From assembly GCA_964614415.1 (NCBI GenBank), contig CAZTLE010000060.1, positions 1 to 20,321 of the forward strand: a DNA stretch of 20,321 nucleotides, in the 5' to 3' direction. Shown piece by piece: positions 1 to 9,300 of the stretch. A program made the position numbers and the translations under genes. A model generated the notes under the pieces. It saw only the letters and a list, made by a program, of their open reading frames with translations. It did not search any database and was not told where the DNA came from. Position 1 is the stretch's first letter. Each line of letters starts with the position of its first letter. Origin of the DNA: CAZTLE01 sp964614415 (GTDB lineage: Bacteria; Bacteroidota; Bacteroidia; Flavobacteriales; Flavobacteriaceae).

Positions 1-131
1 TTGGAAGTATTCCCCTGATTCACAGGAGTTCCCTGCGCCGGAATCTTTTGTATCTGAGCAGTTAGTTGAAAACCGAATAAAAAGGCAGCAACACACATTG
101 CCAAACCTTTCGAGAGGTAATTGTAGGACAT
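1..131 (-). CDS. Signal-peptide protein, 5' end only (partial)
   Basis: The reverse strand has an ATG at 131-129 followed by 43 open codons that run off the left edge, so this is the N-terminus of a gene cut by the window. The first 25 residues form a typical Sec signal peptide: a short polar start with a Lys at residue 8, a hydrophobic core (AMCVAAFLFGFQL) and a probable cleavage after TAQ. The next residues (IQKIPAQGTPVNQGNTS) are polar and do not identify a family. The product is therefore exported to the periplasm, outer membrane or exterior; its function cannot be told from 43 residues. It reads in the same direction as the next gene to its right but is separated from it by a terminator and 210 nt, so it is probably a separate transcription unit. 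Confidence 0.75.
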   Translation of the reverse strand, partial: MSYNYLSKGLAMCVAAFLFGFQLTAQIQKIPAQGTPVNQGNTS

Positions 132-282
132 AAGTAGTTCTTTTCGTGAGCTTTAGGTGCAAAGACCGACTCAAAAGTTAAACAAAATTGTTCATTCGGG
201 GACTGAGAATCTCAGTACGGTTAAAATTAAGATTTTGTTAAACTTTTCCAAGAAATTGTAGGAATTTTTCGACATAATGCAA

Positions 283-310
283 AAAACCTGCAGAAAATTC
301 CGCAGGTTTT
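283..310 (-). terminator. Intrinsic terminator after the BNR-propeller gene
   Basis: A perfect 9-bp stem (AAAACCTGC at 283-291 pairing with 302-310) encloses a 10-nt loop. It lies 31 nt beyond the stop codon at 342-344. On the minus strand the 3' arm runs into TTTTTT, as expected for a Rho-independent terminator. The A-rich other side could also serve plus-strand transcription, but no plus-strand gene ends here. Confidence 0.8.
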
Positions 311-341
311 TACAAAAATCGTCTTTTATTATGCCAAACGG

Positions 342-2027
342 CTATCGGACCAGTATCTTTTTGTTTAACACCGTGCCGTCCTCCTTTTCAATTTGAACGA
401 AGTACATAGAAGATCCCAGAGCAGAAAGATCGGTGCTGTAACCGTTCTGCGTCTGCGAGAAGATCACATTTTCAACGCGTCTTCCCTGCAGGTCGTATAT
501 AACCAGGCTCTTAACAGGTTGTGCACCGGAAATAATCTCCAGGGGTCCGTTCGTAGGGTTGGGAACAATGGCGATCTGACTTTCAGTTACTGTGGGCACA
601 TCCAATACTTCAGGCTCAAACAGCAGTGAGAAGCGAGAAGGGAATGTTCCTTTATTGCTTCGGAAGGTGTAGTCTTCATTGCTCAGATTGGTTATAACAT
701 CAAGCTCATTGTCGATGAGATACACATCCACATCACTAATATTATTACCCATTACGTCTGAAATAGAAACGGTATACTCGGTACTAATATCCACTTGAGA
801 CGCAAATCCCATAGCGATCTTCATTTCCGGGTTAAAGGCCTCACGGGTTTGAATTCCAAGTTCCTCATTGCCTCCTTCTCTATGACTGAACAACGAAATG
901 AATGTAGCAATCCGCTCGGAGTCATAACCCGCGTCAATACCTTCCGTAGCAATTGGATTAAAAGCAATCATGGTATTTCCTTTGAGATCGTATTCTGAAT
1001 TTGTCACAGACAACCAAATACGGTCAATACCGTCTTCCGGAGTACGCAAGGTGTTATTTCCTGTAGTGCGCCGCATACTGTTGGTAAAGGTTACCGTACC
1101 ATTACCGAAAGCCTTGATTCCAAAGCCCTGTGCCGTGGAAATAAATCCATTGGGCTGTGTACTGGTCCCCGGATCGTTAGCCGCGGCCACTCCTCCGGAG
1201 AGGTTGTACATGGAAATATCATCCATACTGAAGTTATATCCGTTTGCTCCGGGAATGGTGGAACTTGGAGGAGTTAAATGCTCCCAGAAATATACTTCGT
1301 TCACCAAAGCATTCCCGTTAATGAAATCAGTTGCCGAAATGGCCGAAGGATACGGATTCGAGAACACATTGGGCGTTCCATCAGGATTTGATCCTCCGTT
1401 GTACACCACAGGTCTTGTTATGTCTCCATTGTTAAGAGTTCCTTCGTCATAGGTAAAGTTATATGCGATGTTCGCAGGATCGGTATATCCGGTTTGCGGA
1501 CGTACAATATATCCTTCTCCAATGTTGATAGGCCCACTGGCAAACTGATTCCAGAAGTCTCCGTTATCATCGGCAAAGTTGGTTCCGCCCGGAGGTACTC
1601 CCGGATGCGGAATAAAGTTGGCCGGTGTGTGTTGCAATACCAGGAAAGCACTGTTAAAGACATCAGTACGCGTTTCTTCGGTCATTGGGCTTCCCATCAC
1701 CATGAAATCACGGGTTTGTAATACGGGTGTCGTTACGTTCACGTTGATCGTTCCATTATTAGTTACGACCACATCCTTATCGGTTTGCACCACGCTTCCT
1801 TCGTGTTCAATAATAAGGGTTCCGTCAACTATGATCTCACTGTCGATATCCAAGTAGTCTCCTGCTCTTACCGTTACTGTTGCACCGGCACGTACTACAA
1901 GGGTACAGGCAGTAATATCTCCGGAAGCAGCCGTATCGTAGTTGCTACTGATAAACGCAGCCCTTGTCGACGTTGGAGCTCCATTATCCCAGCTTCCGCC
2001 GCTATATGTAGTTTGAACACCACAGGC
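342..2027 (-). repeat. Shared C-terminal module, copy 1 (direct repeat)
   Basis: This segment encodes residues 832-1392 of the propeller protein and matches residues 1046-1607 of the neighbouring protease, which lies in the same orientation 4.3 kb away. Between residues about 922 and 1161 I count about 31 differences in 240 aligned positions (about 87% identity). The first 90 residues and the final sorting domain are clearly more diverged. Several DNA runs of 17-26 nt are identical, for example around 1214-1239 versus 5543-5568. Confidence 0.85.
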
Positions 2028-4520
2028 ATTGTTCTCAAATTGTCCCGTGAACATACCACGTCCAAAGGTGGATGCAAGAATCGTACGGTCGGCACTTCGA
2101 TAGTCGAATGACAGGACCTTTACATCACTCATTCCGTTTTGTGACTGCACCCATGTTGGGTCTGTATTGTTGAAGTCGTTCGTTTTCCATACACCTAGTT
2201 CAGTTCCAACGATCACTTCGTTAGTATCCAACGGATTCTGAAGAATACACTTCACCGGCATGTCTGGAAGGTTTCCTTCCTTGCTTATCCATGTAGGGCT
2301 TCCACTGGCACCATTGGTCGTATACCAAATACTGGTCACGCCGTAGTTGTGGAAGGTCACCATAATTTCATTTTCACTTTGTCCGTAGCGGATGTCGGAA
2401 ACCGCACCTATCTGTCCCGGAATAGAAATATCGGTCCAGGTCGGGCTTCCGCTCACGTTGTTCATTCGGATGATCTTGCCTAAGGCTGTTCCTACCAGGA
2501 ACCGGTCACTAGTGTAGGGTGAAGCCGTAAAGTAGGTTGGTACGGCATTCAACATAGCGTTGGTAAGTGTAGTTTTAGCCACAGATGGCCCGGCCGGATT
2601 AATAGCCCAGCGGTATATGCGATAGGTGGTTCCGCTGGTTCCGTTGGAAAGCAGAATGTTAGTAGCACTATCCAGACCACACTGATTCACAAAATCACCG
2701 TCGTTCGTGGCTCCGGGGAAATTGCCTACATAAACACCTCCATAGGTTATGTATCTATAATTATTATATACATAGGACGATATCATGTACTGACTGTCCT
2801 GATCCACAAATGCCCAGCAACCGTCGCCACCGGTCACTTCGGTGGAAGAATTGACTCCTGGTGCAGCACCGTTTATTAGTTGAGAGCCATTGTCCTGAGC
2901 TCCGGCAAGTAGTTTCGTTGTTCCCGTTGGTTGGTTGATGGCTGCCTTGTAGAACTGGGTCACATTGTATCCATTGTTACGAGCGGAGGTCGTTGTTCCT
3001 CCATTATTTGTATAGAACACCCCACCGTCATTTCCGAAGATGATCCGGCTCGAATTGGCAAAGGCGATACCGTGCTGATCCGCATGCACGTACTGATATC
3101 CGAATCCTCCGTACCAATGTGAGAACTGACTCCAACTGTTTCCGGAGTTCGTAGACTTAAAGAGGTCGATTCCTCCAACGTACAACGTATTATCATTGTT
3201 GGGATCCACTCCGATCAACAGATCATAAAAGCTTTGTCCACGTGTGAAATCGTTTGCACTAATTCCAGTGTCTGCATCATTGGGTTGAGACAAGGAAGTT
3301 GGACTCGTAGAAAATCCATTAGTTGTACGATATATTTTTACAGGATTCGTAGTACTCGTTCTATCTTCACAGAGCGCGTATATCTTATCCGCATCTTGTT
3401 GCGAACAAGCTAATTCCACACGACCATTATCTCCCAGGTTTCGCACGAATTGCCATCCGTTTCCGTCATTGTTGAACACAACGCCCCCACCTTCACCGGT
3501 GTAGTAGCTGTACTTGGTTCCCATCCAAAGTGTTCCGTCCGCTCCTATGTCAAAATCATTAGGGGCATAGAAATCCCCCGGTGAACTTTCGTACAGACTT
3601 CCCGTAAGGCGGTTAAATGTCACTCCATCGGTACTTCTGTACAATCCAATGGTATTCGCACCTAACCAGTTCCATCCTGCTCCGCCCGAGTTAGAATCCA
3701 CTTCCTCGGTGTAAGCCATGGCATCGACTCCAAAGAATACCTCTGTTTGACCTGTAACAGGGTTGTTCCAGGCTACTATATCCTGAACATAAGTAATCTT
3801 ATCAGCCGCCGTAGTTCCGCCGCTATAGATATTGGTCCAGGTGTCTCCACCGTCGGTGGACTTGTAAACTCCGTTACCATTCACGGCTCCCCATGTGTAC
3901 ACTTCTCCGGTACCCAGGTACATAATGTCATTATCATTGGGGTCCACCGTGATACACATAACGGCCAGGTTACCGGGAACACCGGCTACCTGTTGCCATA
4001 CTGACGATGAACTTGTAATATTATTATTAACCCAGAGCCCTCCACTCACACCGCCGGCAAACACCTTGGTGGTACTACCCGGGGCGAACATAAGCGTATG
4101 GGTACGGCCTCCTACATTGTCAGGACCTCGTTCTTCCCAGTTGTTGGATGAAGTTCCCGGCGCAGCCCGCATGGCAGGGTTCTCAGCCAGTTCTTTTTGT
4201 AACTGATGCACTTTTTCGGGAGCGGGTCGCTGAAGTGACGGATCACTGGTATAAAGCCATTCCTGCTCGTAGAACTTGTTCGGCGGAAGTCCAATGTCAA
4301 GTCTTTCTTCCTTCGACAAATTCATCGTAGTTCGAAAAGGATGATTTTCAAGGAAATTGGCATAGCTTTCCCGAAGCTCTTCAGAGTTGTCGGAAACAGG
4401 TGGTTTTTCAGTTATCCTTTTATCAGACAGAAGTACCACTGCCAGAACAAGGGCAAGTAATACTGAAATACCTAAAATAAAACGGGTTCGAAACGTAAAA
4501 GTAGACGTTGAATTATTCAT
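342..4520 (-). CDS. T9SS-secreted BNR/sortilin-type beta-propeller protein
   Basis: 1392 aa. A hydrophobic segment at residues 13-31 acts as an export signal, although no clean signal-peptidase site follows it. A polar, helical-looking stretch (about 32-120) leads into a beta-propeller (about 125-830) of the BNR/sortilin (VPS10) type. Asp-box motifs are visible: STDGGDTW at 221-228, STDGVTF near 296 and STNSGNSW near 456. The pairs DQHGIAF (481-487) and GNDGGVFYTNNGG (about 496-508), and ASTFGRGMF near the propeller end, are typical of this family. Residues 832-1392 are a module shared with the neighbouring protease, containing SNPYPSAISATDF. The last 75 residues, from VPNPTNG (about 1319), are a T9SS type A sorting domain (YDLQGR, MYFVQI, KKILVR). 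The protein should be exported by Sec, passed through the outer membrane by T9SS, and attached to the surface or released. No catalytic residues are evident; carbohydrate or protein binding is a guess. Confidence 0.88.
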   Translation of the reverse strand: MNNSTSTFTFRTRFILGISVLLALVLAVVLLSDKRITEKPPVSDNSEELRESYANFLENHPFRTTMNLSKEERLDIGLPPNKFYEQEWLYTSDPSLQRPAPEKVHQLQKELAENPAMRAAPGTSSNNWEERGPDNVGGRTHTLMFAPGSTTKVFAGGVSGGLWVNNNITSSSSVWQQVAGVPGNLAVMCITVDPNDNDIMYLGTGEVYTWGAVNGNGVYKSTDGGDTWTNIYSGGTTAADKITYVQDIVAWNNPVTGQTEVFFGVDAMAYTEEVDSNSGGAGWNWLGANTIGLYRSTDGVTFNRLTGSLYESSPGDFYAPNDFDIGADGTLWMGTKYSYYTGEGGGVVFNNDGNGWQFVRNLGDNGRVELACSQQDADKIYALCEDRTSTTNPVKIYRTTNGFSTSPTSLSQPNDADTGISANDFTRGQSFYDLLIGVDPNNDNTLYVGGIDLFKSTNSGNSWSQFSHWYGGFGYQYVHADQHGIAFANSSRIIFGNDGGVFYTNNGGTTTSARNNGYNVTQFYKAAINQPTGTTKLLAGAQDNGSQLINGAAPGVNSSTEVTGGDGCWAFVDQDSQYMISSYVYNNYRYITYGGVYVGNFPGATNDGDFVNQCGLDSATNILLSNGTSGTTYRIYRWAINPAGPSVAKTTLTNAMLNAVPTYFTASPYTSDRFLVGTALGKIIRMNNVSGSPTWTDISIPGQIGAVSDIRYGQSENEIMVTFHNYGVTSIWYTTNGASGSPTWISKEGNLPDMPVKCILQNPLDTNEVIVGTELGVWKTNDFNNTDPTWVQSQNGMSDVKVLSFDYRSADRTILASTFGRGMFTGQFENNACGVQTTYSGGSWDNGAPTSTRAAFISSNYDTAASGDITACTLVVRAGATVTVRAGDYLDIDSEIIVDGTLIIEHEGSVVQTDKDVVVTNNGTINVNVTTPVLQTRDFMVMGSPMTEETRTDVFNSAFLVLQHTPANFIPHPGVPPGGTNFADDNGDFWNQFASGPINIGEGYIVRPQTGYTDPANIAYNFTYDEGTLNNGDITRPVVYNGGSNPDGTPNVFSNPYPSAISATDFINGNALVNEVYFWEHLTPPSSTIPGANGYNFSMDDISMYNLSGGVAAANDPGTSTQPNGFISTAQGFGIKAFGNGTVTFTNSMRRTTGNNTLRTPEDGIDRIWLSVTNSEYDLKGNTMIAFNPIATEGIDAGYDSERIATFISLFSHREGGNEELGIQTREAFNPEMKIAMGFASQVDISTEYTVSISDVMGNNISDVDVYLIDNELDVITNLSNEDYTFRSNKGTFPSRFSLLFEPEVLDVPTVTESQIAIVPNPTNGPLEIISGAQPVKSLVIYDLQGRRVENVIFSQTQNGYSTDLSALGSSMYFVQIEKEDGTVLNKKILVR

Positions 4521-4562
4521 ATTCTGGGGTTATAAGTCGGGGTAGTTAATTGTGATTCTATT

Positions 4563-4597
4563 TAAATGTATCTATTCATTGTTAAAATTCATACAAA
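4563..4597 (-). promoter_or_regulatory. Possible Bacteroidota promoter for the propeller gene
   Basis: On the minus strand, TACATTTA (4570-4563) matches seven of eight positions of the TAnnTTTG -7 element. A TTTG (4597-4594) lies 23 nt upstream, slightly longer than the usual 19-21 nt. It would give a leader of about 35-40 nt before the ATG at 4520. The match is weak. Confidence 0.3.
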
Positions 4598-4620
4598 ACC
4601 TGAAGATTTGCGACACATTT

Positions 4621-4656
4621 GAAAACCCAAGCCCGATTTAAAAGACTCGGGTTTTC
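4621..4656 (-). terminator. Probable terminator after the S8 protease gene
   Basis: GAAAACCC (4621-4628) pairs perfectly with GGGTTTTC (4649-4656), and the pairing can be extended past one mismatch. The hairpin begins 21 nt past the stop codon at 4678-4680. On the minus strand the T-run is short (TTTTC) and sits largely inside the stem, so termination may be moderate. Confidence 0.5.
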
Positions 4657-4677
4657 AATGAGCTGTGCCGTGGTGAG

Positions 4678-6366
4678 TTATTCCCGGATGATTCTTCTGG
4701 TGAGCGTTCCGGAATCCGAATGTATGGTAACAAAGTAGACGGCCGGGGCATAGGATGAAAGATCAATGGTGTATTGATCCTCTCCGTTGGCCGAAATTGT
4801 CGTTACAACACGTCCGGTGATATCATGGACTTCGATGGTATTCACACCTACCGAAGGTGCTTTAATATGAAGCAAATTGTGTGTCGGGTTAGGATACATA
4901 ATTACAGTATCCAAGAGTGCATCTCCCGTTCCAAGCACCTGGTATTCAAACTGTAGACTGAAGCGGCCATTGAAGGTACCTTCACCACTTCGGAATGTAT
5001 AGTCTTCCTGTGTAAGATTGGTAACAGTGTTCAATTCCGTATCAATCAGATATACCGTGGCTTCTTCTATCATTGCTCCCTCGAGGTCGCTCAACGAAAT
5101 GGTGTACTCAAGATCTGCAATCACTTGCGTTGCGAATCCAAGCGGTACTTTGAGTCCGTCTTCGAATGCCTCTCGCGTTTGAATACCTAATTGTTCGCTT
5201 CCATCTTCAAGATGGGAATACAGAGAGATAACCGTTGCTATACGATCGGTATCATATCCCGGATCAAGGCCTTCCGTAGCAATGGGATTAAAGGCCAGAA
5301 GCATATTACTCTTAATTTCATATTGTGCGTTCGATACGGTCAACCAGGCGCGATTCACTTCAAGATCGGGTGATCTCAATGTGTTGTTTCCTGTTGTTCT
5401 TCGCATGGCATTGGTGAAACTGACAGTACCAGCACCGGTTGCCTTTATCGCAAATCCCTGTGACGTAGCAATCGTTCCATTGGGTTCCGTGGACGTACCG
5501 GGATCGTTAGCCGCGGCAACTCCTCCCGAGAGATTGTACATCGAAATATCATCCATACTGAAGTTATACCCTCCGGCTCCCGGAAGCGCCGAACTGGGCG
5601 GCGTTAAATGCTCCCAGAAATACACTTCATTGACCAGGGCATTTGCATTGATGAAATCCGTCGCCGATATGGCCGAAGGATAAGGATTTGAGAACACGTT
5701 TGGAGTACCATGGGGATTGCTACCCACTCCGTTGTACACCACAGTTCTGTTCACCGTACCATTGTTCAATGTCCCTTGACTATAGGTGAAATTATATGCA
5801 ATATTGGCAGGGTCTGTATAACTTGATTGTGGCCGTACAATGTAACCTTCTCCAACATTAATGGGTCCTGCGGCAAATTGGTTCCAGAAGTCGCCATTAT
5901 CATCGGCAAAATTGGTTCCGCCGGGAGGAACTCCCGAATGTGGGATGAAGTTGGCCGGTGTATGTTGCAATACCAGGAAGGCACTGTTGTAAACTCCCGT
6001 ACGTGTTTCGGCTGACATGGGACTACCCATTACCATGAAATCACGTGTTTGCAGTACCGGAGTGGTGACGTTTACATTGATGGTTCCGTTATTGATCGCG
6101 GAGGCGTCATTTTCCACCTGCACGAGGTTTCCGGTGTGTTCTACAATAAGACTACCGTCTACCACTATTCCGTTTTCAACCTGTGCGAAGCTGTCGGCTC
6201 CTACGGTTAAGGTCATACCGGTATTCACCGTAAGATTACAGGCTGAAAGATCGCCGTCCACAGAGGTATCGTAGTTTCCGTTTATAATAACCGAATCGGT
6301 ACTTCCCGGTGCTCCGGCCGGACTCCAGTTAGCGCCATTCCATGTTTTGGTCACTCCGGCACAGGC
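4678..6366 (-). repeat. Shared C-terminal module, copy 2 (direct repeat)
   Basis: This segment encodes residues 1046-1607 of the S8 protease and is the partner of 342-2027. The copies align with almost no gaps: one residue is inserted after VVYNG in this copy. Differences in the core are mostly synonymous or conservative at the codons I compared, which suggests that the protein sequence is under selection. Confidence 0.85.
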
Positions 6367-9300
6367 GTTAAACGCGTCCGAAGTTCCGAAGTAAAACGTC
6401 CCGTCCAATCCGGCAAAGGATCCGGTCAGGGTGATATCCGTTCCAAACGACCCTACGGTAAGCGCTGAAGTTTCTGCAATGGCAGAAGCATTTCCACGCC
6501 CCGCGACGAGCACGTTGCGTGATAGCCCCGTGGCCGACTCCCATCCGGTGATCTCCGCCAGCGTGAAATAGAAGGTAATACCTGTGCTTCCGGCAATCAC
6601 ATTGGTGGGTGTGATGTCGAATGTTTTGTCCATGACAAGATCCGGAGAGATACTTCCGTTATAGGACTGTGCCCCGGTACCTGATCTTGAGACCGAAATA
6701 TCCACACAGCCGTAATCGTCTGCATTGTTGTTGGTGATATCTGCCATAACATCTCCTGAGGTTGGATCTGATGTGTATACCGTTCCCGCAGCAGGAATGT
6801 CTATTTGATCCGGAGCGCCACTGTTTATGGCCGTCTGAATAGGTGTGTTGATATCGGCATTAAGTAAAATATTATCTACAGCCATACCATAGGCCCAGCC
6901 GCCTCCGTCATTGTACAGGAACATGACCTGTACATTGGATTGCCCTATGTACGAGCTCATATCCACGGACACACCATTTACCCATGGAGTGGTGTAACTT
7001 CCTCCACCGTTATTTGTTGAAGTATTGGACAATGCCAATACCGAATTAAAGTTTGTTCCATCGGTACTCACAAGGACATTCCCTGCTTCCGCACCCACAT
7101 CGGCAAAGGCATGATCGAATGTCAATGTAGCCGAAGTATAGGCCCCGGAAAGATCGATGCTCGTAGTTATAAGTTGATCGTTTCCTTTATCGCAATTACA
7201 TGCATCATCATTGGTAAAAGCAATATTGGTTGTATTGGTACTTTCTATCGTCCAGAACGTACTGGACGCACCTCCTGCCGTAGACACGGCCCAGAAGGTC
7301 GAACCGGCATTTCCTCCGGTAGTTACATCATAGCTTCCATCATCAAAATCTTCCGAATATAAGGTCACCGTTGAGCTGGCCATCGGGGCAGCATCATCGT
7401 TGTTGATCGTAAATGTGAACTGATCGGCATTAGTGTTTGCCGAAGCATCCCCTCCGTTGGGATTTACCGTGAAATCGATAACTACCGTTTCCGGGCTCTC
7501 AATAAAGCCATCGTGATGTACCCGAAGTACCATATTCTGAGTGGCTGTTGAACCGGCCGGGAAGGTTACACTCGGTGTCATAAGTTCAAAATCCAATCCG
7601 GTAGTCGCCGTACTGGTTCCATTGATGGTAAAGTTTACATCAGCATTTGCAGAAGCGCCCAAACCAATGTTAAGCGGTACGTTGATATCGGTGTGGCTAC
7701 AGTTAGAGTCTTCGGTTGTACTTCCTGTTGGGGTCGCAAAACTGATCTCAGGGGTTGCCGGTGCCAATGATGCTCCCGTAACAATAAGCGTAAAGTTTTG
7801 TGAACCACTTGAAAGTGTTCCTTTATGAGTCACCGTCAGGGTATATTGTCCGGAAGCTCCGCTAATATCGATTCTTTCGAAAGGGTCTACAATGTTATCA
7901 CCTGTGCCATTGGTAGGCGGACCGCTGGCAGGAAGACTTACCAGTCTCCATGGTGTGAAGGTGGAACCGTTGTCCAAACGAATATCAAGGTCGTTTACCA
8001 ACACCGGAGTCGTCAGGTTGGTCGTTCCCGTGTTTGCTGTTCCTGCGGGATCTGTCCAGGAAATTGAGGCCAATAATGGGTTAACGCCATCCGATTGTAC
8101 TGTTATTTGATAGGTTTGTCCCTGATTTAAAGTTAATTCTGAAATGATCGCATTACCACCTGCATCGGCCGTAGTAATGGTCTCGGCAGCTGCCTTGGCG
8201 TTAAGCAGTCCCCATCCGTATTCCACATCCGGACCGGCGGAACCGGCATCATCGGCAGTGTGAAGCGCAAGTCCTTTCAGGGTAGCTGCGCGCATATAAC
8301 TTGCATGTACATTATTGTAGTGTTCCTGAAGTAAAAGAAGGCTTCCGGTTACGTTTGGTGAGGCCATTGATGTACCCGATATGGAGGCATAGGCCGTATC
8401 GGAATTGTCAAAAGTCGAGTATACGCCGGTACCATTACCCATAATATCGGGCTTGATCCGAAGGTCATCTGTGGGTCCCTCGCTACTCGAAGAATTTCGT
8501 GAAACGGAAATCAGGTTACCGCTACCGTCAATATTGGCGTCCAGACCATTGGCTACGACCAGGTTGTTCTTGGATGTAGAATGTCCGGATAGTTTGTCAT
8601 AGGTTGAATTACCGTTTAGCGGAGCTCCATTGGAAGAATTATCGTTTCCGTCATTTCCGGCCGCGACCACCATAAGGTAATAAGGAGCACTGTACATTAA
8701 GGCGTCCCAGTCTCTTGATTCGCCGATATAGGCACCGAAATACCAGTCCGGAATAAGATCGGCACGGAATCCGTACGAGTGATTCGAAAGCAGCATTCCG
8801 TTTGCTGCTTCGGTAGTTGCTTCAGAGAGATCGCTATTCCAATCGTGGGTAAGCGCATCTGCCTGCCAGGCCATACCTTTGGCCGCTGCCTGCACCCCGG
8901 AAGCTACAATGGTTCCGGTTACGTGCTGGGCGTGAAAACTGTTCCCGTTCAGCGTGGTTGCACCATCATTAATAGTTACACGGTTGGTTCCACCCGCTCC
9001 GTCAAACTCCTGGTGGGTAGGCCGGGTTGGCCCTCCGTCCCATACATGAGCGGTTATATTGTCTCCATCCAGAGTTAAACCGAGTCCACCTCCCGTGTTC
9101 AGATAGTTCGCTCTTGTGGAAATGGCGGCATTCGCATTGCCAAGCGAATAATATATAGGGGTTCCGTCCGTTGCAAGGCGCTGTAGTTCGGAAAAAGAAC
9201 CATCCTCTTCATAACGGCGCAGCGGTATGTTGTTGAGCAAGGCATACGCCTCTGCTTCGTTCTTTAAGCGCGAGTAGCGCGCTTCAAACTCTCTTTTCAG

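Noticed and set aside
202..216. Perfect hairpin ACTGAG-AAT-CTCAGT upstream of the partial left-edge gene
   Set aside because: It is only 6 bp with a 3-nt loop in an AT-rich intergenic stretch, has no T-run and matches no operator known to me. It could be a regulator site, but nothing else supports it.
970..1452. Plus-strand open frame of 160 codons, with several similar ones opposite the two T9SS genes
   Set aside because: These lie antisense to strongly supported coding sequence, have no recognisable family, and recur at the matching position of the second module copy (5282-5683) because the genes on the other strand are similar.
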